Assembly: GCA_026874595.1 (NCBI GenBank)
Contig: CM049312.1
Location: forward strand, 63,332,929 to 63,396,928
Origin: Sipunculus nudus
Taxonomy: Eukaryota > Annelida > Sipuncula > Golfingiida > Sipunculidae
Direction: 5' to 3'
Length of the DNA: 64,000 nucleotides
The notes beneath the pieces were generated by a model, which saw nothing but the letters and a program-made list of their open reading frames with translations, was not told the origin of the DNA and made no database searches. Below, in pieces: positions 36,816-47,837 of this stretch. The position numbers were made by a program, and so were the translations under genes. Every line of letters begins with the position of its first letter. Position 1 is the first letter of the stretch.

Positions 36816-36869
36816 CTGATGAGCCGATTAGGTGAAAGCGGCGGTAGTGATTCACTTCTTTACCGTAGC
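36816..36869 (+). other. Hammerhead-ribozyme-like core after the Penelope remnant (partial)
   Basis: Directly after the GIY-YIG homology is CTGATGAG (36,816-36,823), a possible short stem (GCC with GGT) and GAAA (36,834-36,837). The CTGATGA and GAAA segments match the hammerhead core. After GAAA there is an imperfect 9-bp stem, 36,838-36,846 with 36,861-36,869. I cannot find a convincing cleavage-site triplet or stem I. Hammerheads are known in Penelope-like elements, but this may be a decayed relic or chance. Confidence 0.35.
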
Positions 36870-36959
36870 ATATCATGATCTGTTGCTAAACATACAGCGC
36901 TGAGTGAGGAAAGGCTTCATTCCCGCAGATCATTTCTACTTCGCAAATTCATAATATGA

Positions 36960-37022
<63 letters not shown>

Positions 37023-37050
37023 TATATATATAGCTAATTTATAATATATC

Positions 37051-37083
<33 letters not shown>
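36960..37083. repeat. (TA)n tract, interrupted
   Basis: A TA run from 36,960 to about 37,017, another short one, and a last run to 37,083. It follows the Penelope remnant and may be the site of its insertion or later expansion. Confidence 0.9.
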
Positions 37084-37088
<5 letters not shown>

Positions 37089-38300
37089 ATCAAATTATGA
37101 ATTTATGAAAAAGGTTCTATTAAGAAATTCAGTATATTTCTTCAAATAATTTTAAATGGTAGATTTTAGATCTAGATACTGCGGCAATCAAATCAACACC
37201 AGTTTTCCTTAACCTTTGTTGTTGGAAGTCAGGCAAAGCACACGTTTCGGAACTGAATTATAAATCTAACAGACAGGGGTTTCATGACACCAATTCATAA
37301 TCCACGCCTAGCCATAATATAATTAACACCTTATAATGAAAATACTAGATTACAAGCGACAACAAATGGACCGTCTAGACAGGGTTGTCTATCAATTGCC
37401 TCAGGATAAAGTTGTTCATTGCAGTGTCATCTCGGAGATTATCACCTTCTCTTAAGATATCCTGCGGTAACTTCATTATTTTTAATTGATTTCCCGAACG
37501 GTGTTCAAATGTATTAACCTTCCATGAACTTTTTCAGTTTAAGTAAAGAGGATTTAACTAATCCATTTGCCCGGTGATTACATTAAACGCATGAAAGCCT
37601 ACATTTACATACAGAATATTTACAAAAGTAAATATGTCACAGTTTTGATAAGTTCCTCAACTATCAACGAACTGTAGGGTTGAAATTGACTAAAATGTCA
37701 AAAATATATGAGAGTGTGACATTACTTACCCATCTAACAACATTAAAAAAAACAAGCCTTTAAACAGAAACATTTGACATTCCCTCCAGGTCTTATTGAT
37801 TCGAAAAATAATTTTTGTTATAAGTTTTATTATTTTTGCAAAATAACGAGTCACGGGTCCAGGGGGCATGCAGTGATCGCTTAGCTAAGCGATTGCATTC
37901 ATCTTTCATATACAGTGGCGGATCCGATGGGATGGGGGTGGGGGTGGGGGGGGGGGGGCTGTTACATCTCTCATGTTATCTATTTATTTTCCCATTTATT
38001 ATTAATTAAGATTTTTTTTAGATATCCATTCTTGTTCCATAGCAATTTCACTATTGTTTATCTACAATTTATTACATTCTAATCCATAAGGTTAGGAAAT
38101 TAGTGAGTAGCTAGGTGATTAGGATAGCATCCAAATGTTTCTATACTGAGGGAGGCAGTCTTTCCGTTAATACACTCTGCCTGGTCATAACACCGAGCCC
38201 CTGGGCTTTTTTAGTTAATATCCAAATTTTGAAGTAATATTAATCTTATAGCTGGCCACACGTGAACCCCCACCCTCTGAAGTGTGAAAACGTTATGTAA
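37084..38300. other. AT-rich stretch with one orphan hAT-like end
   Basis: No gene seen. At 37,914-37,927 CAGTGGCGGATCCG followed by a G-rich run looks like one end of an hAT-type element, but no matching inverted end was found downstream. Confidence 0.45.
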
Positions 38301-38321
38301 ACACATTTAAGAGAACAGTAG

Positions 38322-38520
38322 TTGAGGACCAGAAAATCCTCATATTTTGTTGTGAATCAAAAAAGTGTCTCAAATGTCCACTTTGCATGGCATATAAAAA
38401 AAAATTCTCAAAAGGAAGGAGTTGTCCCCGTGTATCTGTTATTAAATTTTATTAAGGCTTTTGATTTTATTGATAAATTTGAAATAAAAAATAACAATAT
38501 TCATATTTTTCATAGGCTGA
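38322..38520 (+). pseudogene. Possible non-LTR reverse transcriptase scrap
   Basis: The translation contains VYLLLNFIKAFDFIDKF, which resembles the RT block with the F-x-D-x-x-KAFD pattern. The usual first Asp position reads Asn, so the site would be dead. The preceding SVSNVHFAWHI could match the segment before it in LINE RTs. It covers only about 60 residues and the rest of the enzyme is not visible. It is flanked by a (TA)n tract at 38,534-38,554. Confidence 0.3.
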
Positions 38521-38858
38521 AAATATATATTACGTATATATATATATATATATAAGTAGTAGCTTTTCATTTTAATCTGGGATTACTGATTTCTTTTTTT
38601 ACCAGAATGTGCAAAAAAAAAGACGGAAAATTAACATTCTGCATAATTGTATTTGTAAAAACTGAAAAAAATGAGATAAAACTCAAAGATAGAAAAAACT
38701 GAAAAATCTATATCGAAGCCATTCTTAATCCAAGCAAAACTTCTGTTATTAACAACATTGCAATATATACAATGAATGCTTGTACGGTATTTATACTTGG
38801 ATATATCATAAACATTAACCTAATGAAGACCAAACAGACTCATTAGTTAGGTTTATTC
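38521..38858. other. AT-rich stretch with (TA)n
   Basis: Short (TA)n tract at 38,534-38,554, then AT-rich DNA with nothing recognised. Confidence 0.5.
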
Positions 38859-39177
38859 CTAAGAAACCGATCTATACAAGTTGCCGACGTTGACACTGGG
38901 CGTGTTCAGCTCACTACTGCATCTTGTCCTCCAGCGCAGACATGTCATGGTAGCCGCGATCACGCGAAAAGTCTTTAATGGTGGTTGCCATACCCAATAC
39001 ATTCTTGAAGCCAGGGGACTAGGGGACCCTACAAATTGGACGTGTTCTTTGTACCGTATCTGACTAAATTCCATTAGTCTCAACAATGTATCATTCTTAA
39101 ATTTTGCCTTAACAAACTTTGACAAGTTTGAACCCCGATTTCGGCGGGTAAATATTGATATTGCTTAAAATACTTAC

Positions 39178-39334
39178 CAGCACAAGTTCGTCTTGACTTC
39201 CTCTTTCGAGCGGTAAACATGAAATATATGAAACACGAATTAACTATTCTATTGACAGAATCGGCGTCGATCAATTCTTCGATATATTCCAACGAATCTG
39301 TAGGATAATCGTATGACAAATTCGGTGGCGGCAT
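39178..39334 (-). CDS. Candidate first coding exon, unknown protein
   Basis: On the minus strand an ATG at 39,334 opens a 52-codon frame (MPPPNLSYDYPTDSLEYIEE..., with a later basic cluster ARKRKSRR). It runs straight into a consensus splice donor, CTG|GTAAGT, at 39,178/39,177. The acidic start, the basic end and the full-consensus donor make it look like a true 5' coding exon, leaving one base in the last codon. Downstream on the same strand around 38,900-39,040 there are two overlapping open stretches, one reading FKNVLGMATTIKDFSRDRG. I could not find an acceptor that joins exon 1 to that frame without conflict. A MITE ends about 30 bp upstream of the ATG. The family is unknown, and the exon could belong to a mobile element. 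Confidence 0.35.
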
Positions 39335-39365
39335 AGTAAAAACAAGAGAAAGGCATTTATTCGCG

Positions 39366-39662
39366 TTAGGCCAAAAAAAAAATTAATAAAAGGTACGATT
39401 CTCAGGCATAGCCCGCGTCAATTTTAACCCCCTGCATTAAAAAAAATATTTTGATTTTCATCTTTCAAGATGATAAAATAATACAATTTTAATAAGTTTT
39501 CCTTTGTTATGCAGTGATTTGCCTGTTTAAAAACATACTTTTTTTACATGCTTTTCCCTGATCATATGACATTTTTATCGAAACATACAAAAAAGGTAAC
39601 AAATAAAAAGCCCCCCCGCACTGAAAAAAGGTTCCTGAGAACCATACCTTTTCTTTGCCTTA
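39366..39662. mobile_element. MITE family M1, copy 1
   Basis: A 297-bp element with terminal inverted repeats: TTAGGCC, an A run and AAAGGTACGATTCTCAGGCA on the left; the inverted form ending GCCTTA on the right. The inner part of the repeat is shared with the copy at 56,790-57,152, and the interiors also agree (for example ATCATATGACATTTT). It is non-coding. The likely target duplication is TA or TTA, but it merges with the ends. Confidence 0.75.
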
Positions 39663-40740
39663 GTTCTGATTATTGCGAAGAACATAATAAAAAGTCCAGG
39701 TTTATTTGGATGAAAATTCGGGGTCCCCATAATGACTGACGTCATATCCCTATTTAAATGTTCCGATGCCGGTAACCGTCGAACAACAAAGATCGGCCTC
39801 ATATGCGCCAAGCTTGAGCTGATTATGTATGTTGTCCAACTATTTTCAGAAAAAAACTGGTGCACGGTGAGATAGAGATCGCTTTTTTATATCTTCACGA
39901 TTTCTTTTATTCATAACATTCAGGGTCCCATCTCCCGTTGCCTTAGTTATTGGTTCCGTGTATGTTTTTCAACCCTTCAGTGAGTCGCAGGTTTCCGCAA
40001 CCGACAGCGGTAGTGACCTTCACCTCTCCTGAATAGAGCACTCTCCATATAATCAAACCCTATTCTCAAGCGGTCCCCTTCCTATTGACATTTCAAGCAA
40101 AAACATCTGTGTGCAGGTTTTTCGTGGAACCCTTCAAACAAGGTGGTTTTTGCCGGTTGATGACTTATACTTTTTCCCTGCACATGGTGCTGGGCTAGCA
40201 GGTGTACTGTTAATGACCCAATCCGTCAAGTGGAGTCACTGAACAGTCAGCGACTGCTCCAAGACAGGAGCTGTTTATATGGTTCCAAAGTACAAACTAC
40301 TAGCTTCATTCCGGGATTTAAAAGCATACTTGTATGAATAAATGATTGAGTAAATGAACATATTTGTCTGTACATTGAAATGCCAACTTCTAGTGGAGCC
40401 CTCTTCAAACTTTCTACATGTTTTCCCCTGTCTTTCTACCTCTCTCTCATGCAAATAATTGCCTTATTGTAAATTCATAATTTTTGCACAGGCCTATTTT
40501 CGATATTCCAACCTCCTAATACGATCCTCCTCGTCAACACTTTTGTCCTCGGTCTCTTTCTCTCTCGCTCTCATAGATAAAACTTAATAGAATGCCTGAG
40601 GGGGCTCCATCTGATATATCATTATTTGATCGAAATCAGTTATATATATATATATATATATATAACCTTGTTAGTTTGTTATAGACAAGTACGATAGTTT
40701 ACAATAGGCTTTCCTTTTTTTCCTGGGGATTAGACACTTT
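39663..40740. other. Stretch with nothing recognised
   Basis: No supported gene or RNA. A (TA)n tract lies at 40,641-40,664 and a CT-rich patch at 40,555-40,575. Confidence 0.5.
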
Positions 40741-41241
40741 GCAGACCTGCCAAAGGTAAATGACAAAAAAAAAAGAGTAAGTGTTCTGGCAAAAAAAAAA
40801 AAAAAAAAAAAATAGACGTATTTGAAATGAATAGTGAAAATGGAGTTATTTAAGCGTCAATTTCCCAATTTTTATCACAGACTGAATAAAAAGATGTGCT
40901 TGGCACAGCACCGCACAATTGTTTATATACATATTGACACAAATCATTCACATAGACAGAAAATACATGGCGCATATACCGATTCATGAAGATAAGGCAT
41001 TTTCCCCAGGTTGTGACACATGCTGGACATTTGCACACAAAAATGTGAAATGTCCCACACTTATTCTATGTAGTCAGCTAAAGCAGGAGAAAAATAGTTT
41101 ATATTGGAATTCATTAATGAAAAAAAGAGGAAAAGGGAGTGCAGCTGAAAAAAAGTGAAAAAAAAGTAATAAGCGTCATTTTCAGGAAATCTTCAAAAAA
41201 AGAGTGCCATTTTTAAAAGAAGAGTGATTTGGCAGGCCTGC
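40741..41241. mobile_element. MITE, ~500 bp, CAGRCCTGCCAA ends
   Basis: Left end GCAGACCTGCCAAA, right end TTTGGCAGGCCTGC, a 14-bp inverted repeat with one mismatch. Inside are A runs, one of about 22 bases at 40,791-40,812. No transposase frame is present. The CAG start and the size suggest a non-autonomous hAT element, but I see no 8-bp flanking duplication. Confidence 0.55.
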
Positions 41242-41579
41242 TTCGAGTAGACAACATCCTGTTATTCCAACAGAACGTTTTACCTTTTTTCCAGTGATGA
41301 TTTTTCAAATCAGGTCGATTAAAAATCATTTCGTTTACTGTAGTTTGAGAGGCAATGACAACTCGCTTGGAAACACCTTTATATTATTTTTTTTTTTAAT
41401 TTTGTTGTTGTTGTTGACAGGGGAGTATCACTCTCATTTCATATCCTTGTGTGACTGCTGCTTCTGCGGGGCCTGGGTGTGTAATCGTCCCAATTGCTCG
41501 GTCATACCGCCAAAGTACCCCCGAAAGACGCACTTGTTTGTGAGATCGAGAAACACGGTTGTTTGACATGGTCTTTCCA

Positions 41580-41707
41580 TTAAGCCTGCACAGCGCCCTC
41601 CCTTGGTGGGAGCCGTCTGTGGAAACTCTCACAGCCTCGGCTGAGATTCGAACTCACGATCTCCCGGCTTTGAGTCCTGTGCTCTATCCCTGAACCACAG
41701 AAGCCGA
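41580..41707 (-). mobile_element. tRNA-derived SINE, family A, best copy
   Basis: Read on the minus strand from 41,707. The tRNA-like head has an A-box-like TGGTTCAGGG and a clear B box (GAGTTCGAATCTC, 41,645-41,657). The anticodon-loop position reads CTCAAAG, which recalls tRNA-Leu(CAA), but pairing is poor. The body then contains GCGCTGTGCAGGCTTAAT, shared with 21,717-21,870. No poly-A tail is seen. Confidence 0.7.
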
Positions 41708-43199
41708 TGTCGGATGAGCCTTTATAGCTTGGTGTCAGTAAACATTTAGAAATATCCTGCAACGGATCACTTTCGGGAATGTAGCCAGTTTGCGTTCACC
41801 GCAAGATGTTAGGTTATCCAGACTCCGTAAAAAATTGTGGCTGAGTTGTAAAACAGGTGGCGTGACCATACAACACTTAACCTGTCATGCAATCTGTTCA
41901 CGAAGGTGGCTGTGGTGGTTTACTGGTGCGGGAACTGAAGCTATGATATTCTACAAGCCGTTAGTATAAAAGCCCTTAAAACAAAACTAAAAGGCCTTTT
42001 CGAAAGAAATTTATAGGGCTTGGTAATCATAACGGAACAGCAATTCCAAGCTTCGGACCAAACTATTGCCTTAGTGGTAGTAGTTCAAACAAATCATTAG
42101 TAGGTCGAAGTTTACGTGTACAAAGATTAGATATATAGTTCATAACTGAAGCTGCTGGTGACATATACCCCGTTTTCGTGAGAAAAGCGTTGGTTGGTTT
42201 CAACCATCGAGATAAGTTTAACCGGGAGGAGGGGACTTGCTGTGTTGTAAAATTAATGTACGGACTATATAGATTTAATTACATAAATGATTGTGTACCC
42301 AGGCGGGAACCGAATCACCCGGCTATGCTAACGGGCCGAGAAAATCACGCAGTGAGCGACTGCCTAAGTCATTATTTAATGAAACGCCGGACGGAAATAA
42401 CTTGAGGGGCATCTAGAATAACTTACTGGATGTTGGTTTATGGCGGTGTGTGTGGTTGCAAAGATTACTCAAAGAAATTATTTGTGTTTTGCATACGTCT
42501 CATGTTCAATGTCAAATTCACGACTCTTGGTCGTATTCTAGCATTAGCTCTGGTCTCCTACGCTCTGAATCAGCGACAATTCAGTGTTGACTGACATTTG
42601 TCGGCCCTCTGACATTTGAGAGTCTACGACTAGCGTTTAAGCTTCAGAGCGCCTTTCAATCAAGGACCGCACCTCTGTAAAAAAAAAACATTGATGGAAT
42701 GTGCATGCAACTATTTTTTCATGTTTTACAACGCTTCCTGACCATCAATTACGCTGTCACTTGACACAAATGCGACCATACTTTCTAACTACACCTACCA
42801 ATTCATACTCGGCATTTTGGGAAAAACCTCTCCATTTTTTTATCATTTATTTCTGACCTCTTGGACACAAGCATGGCTCGCACGGGTTACTTGCACGACG
42901 TCCAACTTGTACGCGATAGCCTACAGGAATTGACTCGTTACAATACTGACGGATTATCAGTGAGACTTGCGAGTTCACTGGATGACCGTGGCAGTGCTTT
43001 CCCCCCCTTCTGCCTTGTTACGCGACTCAAGTTAGGTTTACCAGCAAAATAACCCTATCACACACAAAACGTTTTCAGACCGATTTGGGCATAGCGGTTT
43101 GGCAAAATCGGTTTCCACCCGAGCTGTGCGTTCACACGGGCAGCTACCACCAATGGGTGTTTTGTACATTTTACATGTGGAAACGTAAAGGTGGGGGTT
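41708..43199. other. Stretch with nothing recognised
   Basis: Unassigned DNA. Open frames at 42,178-42,405 and 42,861-43,052 have no recognisable features. Confidence 0.5.
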
Positions 43200-43454
43200 T
43201 ATAGTCTGATATCACCGACGATGTCAGTCTCATCCGACTTTACACTTTGCCTTCCTGGTCTTTCGGGCCTGTTTATTCTTGTAACTTTTCTCGGCTCCCT
43301 GGGGAGCATACAGCCCAAGCTGCCATATTAGGCGCTAGAAGGTTATGCCTTCCTCAAATGACCTGTACCCATTCACTCCTGGGTGGAGAGAGCTTAAGAC
43401 TTTGCCTAGGAGTCTTAGCGCAGACGGCTGTGAGAACGGGTTGCGAACCCACGA
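43200..43454 (-). mobile_element. Dispersed repeat with tRNA-like end, left part (split)
   Basis: Shares motifs with 8,230-8,450 and 17,355-17,570: TCTTTCGGGCCTG, CTGGGTGGA and GACTTTGCCTAGGAGTCT-like steps. It reaches a B-box-like palindrome (GGGTTGCGAACCCACGACCC) at 43,439-43,457. The continuation, CACAAGTCCAGCGCCCTAT and ATTACGCCATCACG, lies at 46,391-46,430. The hAT-like element at 43,463-46,382 was therefore inserted into it. Confidence 0.65.
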
Positions 43455-43530
43455 CCCTACGGCAGTGGCGTACCTAAGGGGGGGGGGGGGGGTGGCGGCA
43501 GGGACGGTCCACCCCGGGCGGCACATTTTG

Positions 43531-44760
43531 GGGGGCGGCATTTCGAGGAATTAGTATAATGAGTGGCACAAGTAATTTCTCAAAAAATACAAATGTGTCC
43601 TTTTTGTCCTATGTTCAAGTATTCCAGGGATTATAAACTGGACAATGGAACCTACCAAATGATTAGCGAACGATTTGTACATTTTTGGGGCGGCATTTCT
43701 GGGATTTAGTATAATCAGTGGCACAAGGAGTTTTCTAAATGTACAAATTTGGCCTTTTTGTCCCATGTTCAAGTATTCCAGGGATAATAAACTGGACAAT
43801 GGAACCTACTAAATGATTAGAGAACGTTTTGTACATTTTTTATGGGCGACATTTCTGGGATTTAGTATAATCAGTGGCACAAGGAGTTTTCTAAATGTAC
43901 AAATTTGGCCTTTTTGTCCCATGTTCAAGTATTCCAGGGATAATAAACTGGACAATGGAACCTACTAAATGATTAGAGAACGTTTTGTACATTTTTTATG
44001 GGCGGCATTTCTGGGATTTAGTATAATCAGTGGCACAAGGAGTTTTCTAAATGTACAAATTTGGCCTTTTTGTCCCATGTTCAAGTATTCCAGGGATTAT
44101 AAATTAGACAATGGAATCGACCAAATGATTAGCGAACGATTTGTACATTTTTTATGTTCGGCATTTCTGAGATTTAGTATAATCAGTGGCACGAGGAGTT
44201 CTCAAAAGTTCTAATTTGGCCTTTTTGTCCCATGTTCAAGTATTCCAGGGATAATAAACTGGACAATTGAACCTAACAAATGATTAGCGGACGTTTTGTA
44301 CATTTTTTTATGGGCGGCATTTCTGGGATTTAGTATAATCAGTGGCATAAGGAGTTCTCAAAAAGTACAAATTTGACCTTTTTGTCCCATGTTCAAGTAG
44401 TCCAGGGTGATTAACTGGACAGTGGAACCTAACATATGATAAGCGAACGTTTTGTAACTTTTTTTTTATGGGCGGCATTTCTGGGATTTAGTATAATCAG
44501 TGGCATAAGGAGTTCTCAAAAAGTACAAATTTGGCCTTTTTGTCCCATGTTCAAGTATTCCAGGGATATTATAGACTGGACAGTGGAACCTACAGAATGA
44601 TAAGTGAACGAATTTTACATTGGTGGGGGCGGCACTTATGGGATTTAGTATAATCAGTGGCATAAGGAGTTCCTCAAAAAGTTCAATTCGGCCTTTTTGT
44701 CCCTTTTCAAGAATTTCAGGGATTAAACACTTGGCAGTGGAACCTACCAAATTATTTGCG
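43531..44760. repeat. 156-bp tandem array, about 7.7 units, inside the hAT-like element
   Basis: The GGGCGGCATTT motif recurs at about 43,534, 43,689, 43,845, 44,001, 44,157, 44,313, 44,471 and 44,628, giving spacings of 155-158 bp. Each unit also has TTTAGTATAATCAGTGGC and TTTTTGTCCCATGTTCAAG. The inner units are most alike, as expected from unequal exchange. Because 156 is 52 codons, the minus-strand frames also repeat, but they carry stops, so I regard it as a satellite and not a gene. Confidence 0.93.
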
Positions 44761-44817
44761 GACGATCTCTATAGAGGCAAGCTATATGCGAAAAAAAAAC
44801 CAAATACATATCTGTAG

Positions 44818-45162
44818 TTATTCTTTGTTAGATCTGTGGTCTTGCAATGTCAGAACGCCATCGATAAACTGACCAATCATGCAAAAAGCCTGCATTTCAG
44901 GGCGGTCGTCGTTTACAGAAATCCCTAGCAGCACCTGATAATCACCAGGGAAAACCCTGCCAGAAGACCAATTGCCTCCGGTGGTGGGGGTGAGGTGTCT
45001 GTCATACACATTTTGCAAAAAAATATTTTGACGAATTGTGTTGCTCTTTCCTTGGAAAGTATCAAGAATTTCCATTCTTGAACCCTTGAATTCCCGAAAT
45101 TCCAGGATATTTAAACAGCCTGAAACAACCTGCAGAAACGCCCTTTTCCCACGATTCTTCAT
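44818..45162 (-). CDS. Coding-looking ORF within the hAT-like element, unknown
   Basis: A 114-codon ATG frame on the minus strand, just beyond the 156-bp array. The C-terminal half (GRVFPGDYQVLLGISVND, then MQAFCMIGQFIDGVLTLQDH) has balanced, non-repetitive composition, unlike the AT-driven frames elsewhere. I recognise no family, signal peptide or membrane segment. It may be a fragment of a host gene captured by the element or a remnant of the element's own protein. Upstream is a short overlapping frame (45,062-45,268). Confidence 0.28.
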   Translation of the reverse strand: MKNRGKRAFLQVVSGCLNILEFREFKGSRMEILDTFQGKSNTIRQNIFLQNVYDRHLTPTTGGNWSSGRVFPGDYQVLLGISVNDDRPEMQAFCMIGQFIDGVLTLQDHRSNKE

Positions 45163-46320
45163 ACTCTAACATCAGTCTGGTTAAAATATAGACGTTTACA
45201 CTATCGTGTTTATAATGAGTACTATCTATAAATGCTTGTGTCTTTTGATTAATCAATATGGCCTGCATGATCTTTTATGTAACGTTTATAAAAACAATAA
45301 ACACCCAGACCTATGTAGGAATTATTTAACTTTAAAATATAATTCTATTATAACTGTCCGGCGGGATGAATCCCCCTAGCCGCTTAGCCAATGTTCAATA
45401 TACGTATCAAGTATCAGTTTTAACTTTTAGAGTTCAAAACTTAAATTAAAGATATATTTACCTGTACTGTTAATTCTGTTAATAACAGTTTAATTATCCA
45501 CTACCTACAGACAATTGTTGTTAATTGTGACAAATCATTTGAAATTAAATTATAATATATATTTAAATTATATCATTACTAGAAATTTATTTAAATACTT
45601 TATTGAATAACAAATAGTCATAAGTTCTTAATTAAAACCTCACAAAGTGCATAATCACTATAATTCTTAAATGATTTTGATGTAGCCTTGAAATAAAGTA
45701 TGCTTTTAACCTGGAGGATTCTTTAATTAAACAAAGTCAGTTGGTCCAAACAGTGGATTTTTTTTATGTGAAAATATTAAACATGCCCTGCCTACATATA
45801 TAGCCTTAACTCATGAATTACGCTTTTTCTGTAAAGACTAAAGTGCCTTGCATGCAGCAATACCATGCATATCTCAATAGCTCTATTAGGTGTACCTGCT
45901 GTCATATGCGTTAACAAGGGGTGGAATTATAAATGTGACAAGGTATTTGTATACGTTGAGAATGGAATAACACTCACCAAATAAAGTTTTTTCCCAAGCT
46001 GAGTATAAAGTAATCATGAATCGTGTTTACATGATGAAAGTTTAATTTCACACATTACATGTGTATCCTGCAGTGTATTTTGTTTATAATTACAATTTAT
46101 TCGTTTTATTCCTTTCTGTTCACTTCATGATAAAATATAATTGTTTGAGCTTCGAGCGATCTTTTGATTTACATTAGCAAAGAGATGTCTGCTCTTTAAT
46201 ATGTGGAGGAAGAATTCCCTGCCAGTGAATCCATATAATTGCGTTGTGGTCAAATACAAGCCTGTAACAAGGACATTTGACACGATATATTTCAATATGT
46301 TATCCAGGTTTGTAATGTTT
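45163..46320. other. AT-rich interior of the hAT-like element
   Basis: No open frame or repeat that I can support. Very AT-rich around 45,300-45,700. Confidence 0.5.
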
Positions 46321-46390
46321 TGTTAGAGGGGCGGCAATTTCTAAGACCGCCCCGGGCGGCAATGAGGCTAGGTACGCCGCTGCCCTATGG

Positions 46391-46440
46391 TCACAAGTCC
46401 AGCGCCCTATCCATTACGCCATCACGCTCGATCCACAGTG
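46391..46440 (-). mobile_element. Dispersed repeat with tRNA-like end, right part
   Basis: Continuation of the repeat at 43,200-43,454 after the inserted hAT-like element. It contains CAGCGCCCTATCCATTACG, which reads on the minus strand like a tRNA D-arm region. Confidence 0.55.
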
Positions 46441-46657
46441 TTACAAGCTCCACAATGTAACAACTGAACAACATGCTGACACAAGTATTCGCGCTTGCGC
46501 TGTGACCGATTTGGTGCTTGAAAAATTGGGTCCAGTTCTTTCTAGATAGTCCAGCAGTCAGATAGGGGAACCGTGCATTGCGGTCCGCATATTTTTTTTT
46601 GCGGTTTCATGACCTTCGTACGGTGGCTTTTACAAGACATGCACATAATTATTTTTT

Positions 46658-47042
46658 ATTTCGTTCAAACGCGATAGTATATTGTGGCCACGCGATAATT
46701 ATCTCGTTCCCATACGATAGTATCTCGTGGCCATGCGATAATTTTCTCGTGGCCACGCGATAATTATCTCGTTCCCACGCGATAGTATCTCGTGGTCATG
46801 CGATAATTATCTCGTGGCCACGCGATAAGTATCTCGTTCCCACGCGATAGTATCTCGTGGCCACGCGATAATTATCTCGTGGCCACGCGATAATTATCTC
46901 GTTCCCACGCGATAGTATCTCGTGGCCATGCGATAAATATCTCGTGGCCACGCGATGATTACTAGTATCTCGTTCCCACGCGATAGTATCTAGTGGCCAC
47001 GCGATAATTAACTCGTTCCCACGCGTTAGTATCGCGTGGCCA
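46658..47042 (+). repeat. Self-complementary ~21-bp minisatellite, left arm
   Basis: Alternation of TATCTCGTGGCCACGCGATA and TATCTCGTTCCCACGCGATA with short AT linkers, about 17 units. The first form is nearly its own reverse complement, so each unit can form a hairpin. Differences between units are mostly in the GGCCAC/TTCCCAC centre. Confidence 0.93.
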
Positions 47043-47837
47043 CGTTAGTATGCCATGCTGGCTAAAGTGCTCATTTGGACCAGAATGTCTGTGGACTGTT
47101 GTATGTCGAGCGTTGATGAAATTTAAATTGTTTGTATGTATTTCATTGTATGTGCGTTTGCGCCGAATTCTTCGAGGTAAATTTCAGCTTTCATTGCGTT
47201 GGTTCAACTAGCCCATTTTATTTGTTCATTGGACACTGTGTTGTGTTTGCTTTAGGGTAAGGGTGATTTAAACCCTTATATACTAAACATATGAACTAAA
47301 TGAAACACTTGTTTGTATATCACATTCTTATTTTTTAAGGCCAGGGTTATGGTTATATAATTTCGGGTATACCGAACAGGGTAAACAATATGCCGGTTTG
47401 TGTTATGTCTCATGGGGGAATCTTACAACAAAAGGTGTCAGCCATGCCACTTCATTATGACTGGGGGGGGGGGAGGCAGGGAAAATGCCCACCTTACTTT
47501 TTAAGGAGACCTTTTTAATGAGAAATTTGCTCATTCTTCCCCCACACATCTTTCTTTCCACTATAATACTTCAGTTATGTAATTCAAATTATGACAATTT
47601 ATAATGACACATATTATTTCAATAACCCCCCCCCCCCCCCCCCTTCCCCGCTCGCACATTCTCTGAACAAACATAGCCCATGAGTGTTGTACGAGTCCCG
47701 GATGCCTCATTTCAGGTCTCAGCATATAAAGCCCGATCCAAATTCATGCAAATAATTGACCAAAGTCGTTATCCAGTGTAGATAAACATGCCTTGAAGAT
47801 TTAAGATGTAGGTCTTACTTTATTGTCTATTTACATT

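Larger units (their letters stand above)
43463..46382. mobile_element. hAT-like non-autonomous element, 2.9 kb, complete
   Basis: Left end CAGTGGCGTACCTA, right end (inverted) CAGCGGCGTACCTA. Both are followed by a subterminal CCCGGGCGGC motif. An 8-bp target duplication flanks the element: CCCTACGG at 43,455-43,462 and CCCTATGG at 46,383-46,390 (7 of 8). CAG ends and 8-bp duplications are hAT hallmarks. The left third is a 156-bp tandem array. The rest (44,760-46,320) is AT-rich, with one coding-looking frame on the minus strand (44,818-45,162). No transposase is present, so movement would require an enzyme supplied elsewhere. Confidence 0.82.

Noticed and set aside
41580-41707. Functional tRNA-Leu gene
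   Set aside because: Stem pairing is poor, and the same head occurs with a common body at 21,717, so it is a SINE.
43551-44214. Repeated protein-like frames of 52-residue periodicity
   Set aside because: The period is that of the 156-bp satellite. Frames contain stops and differ between units, so selection for protein is not apparent.
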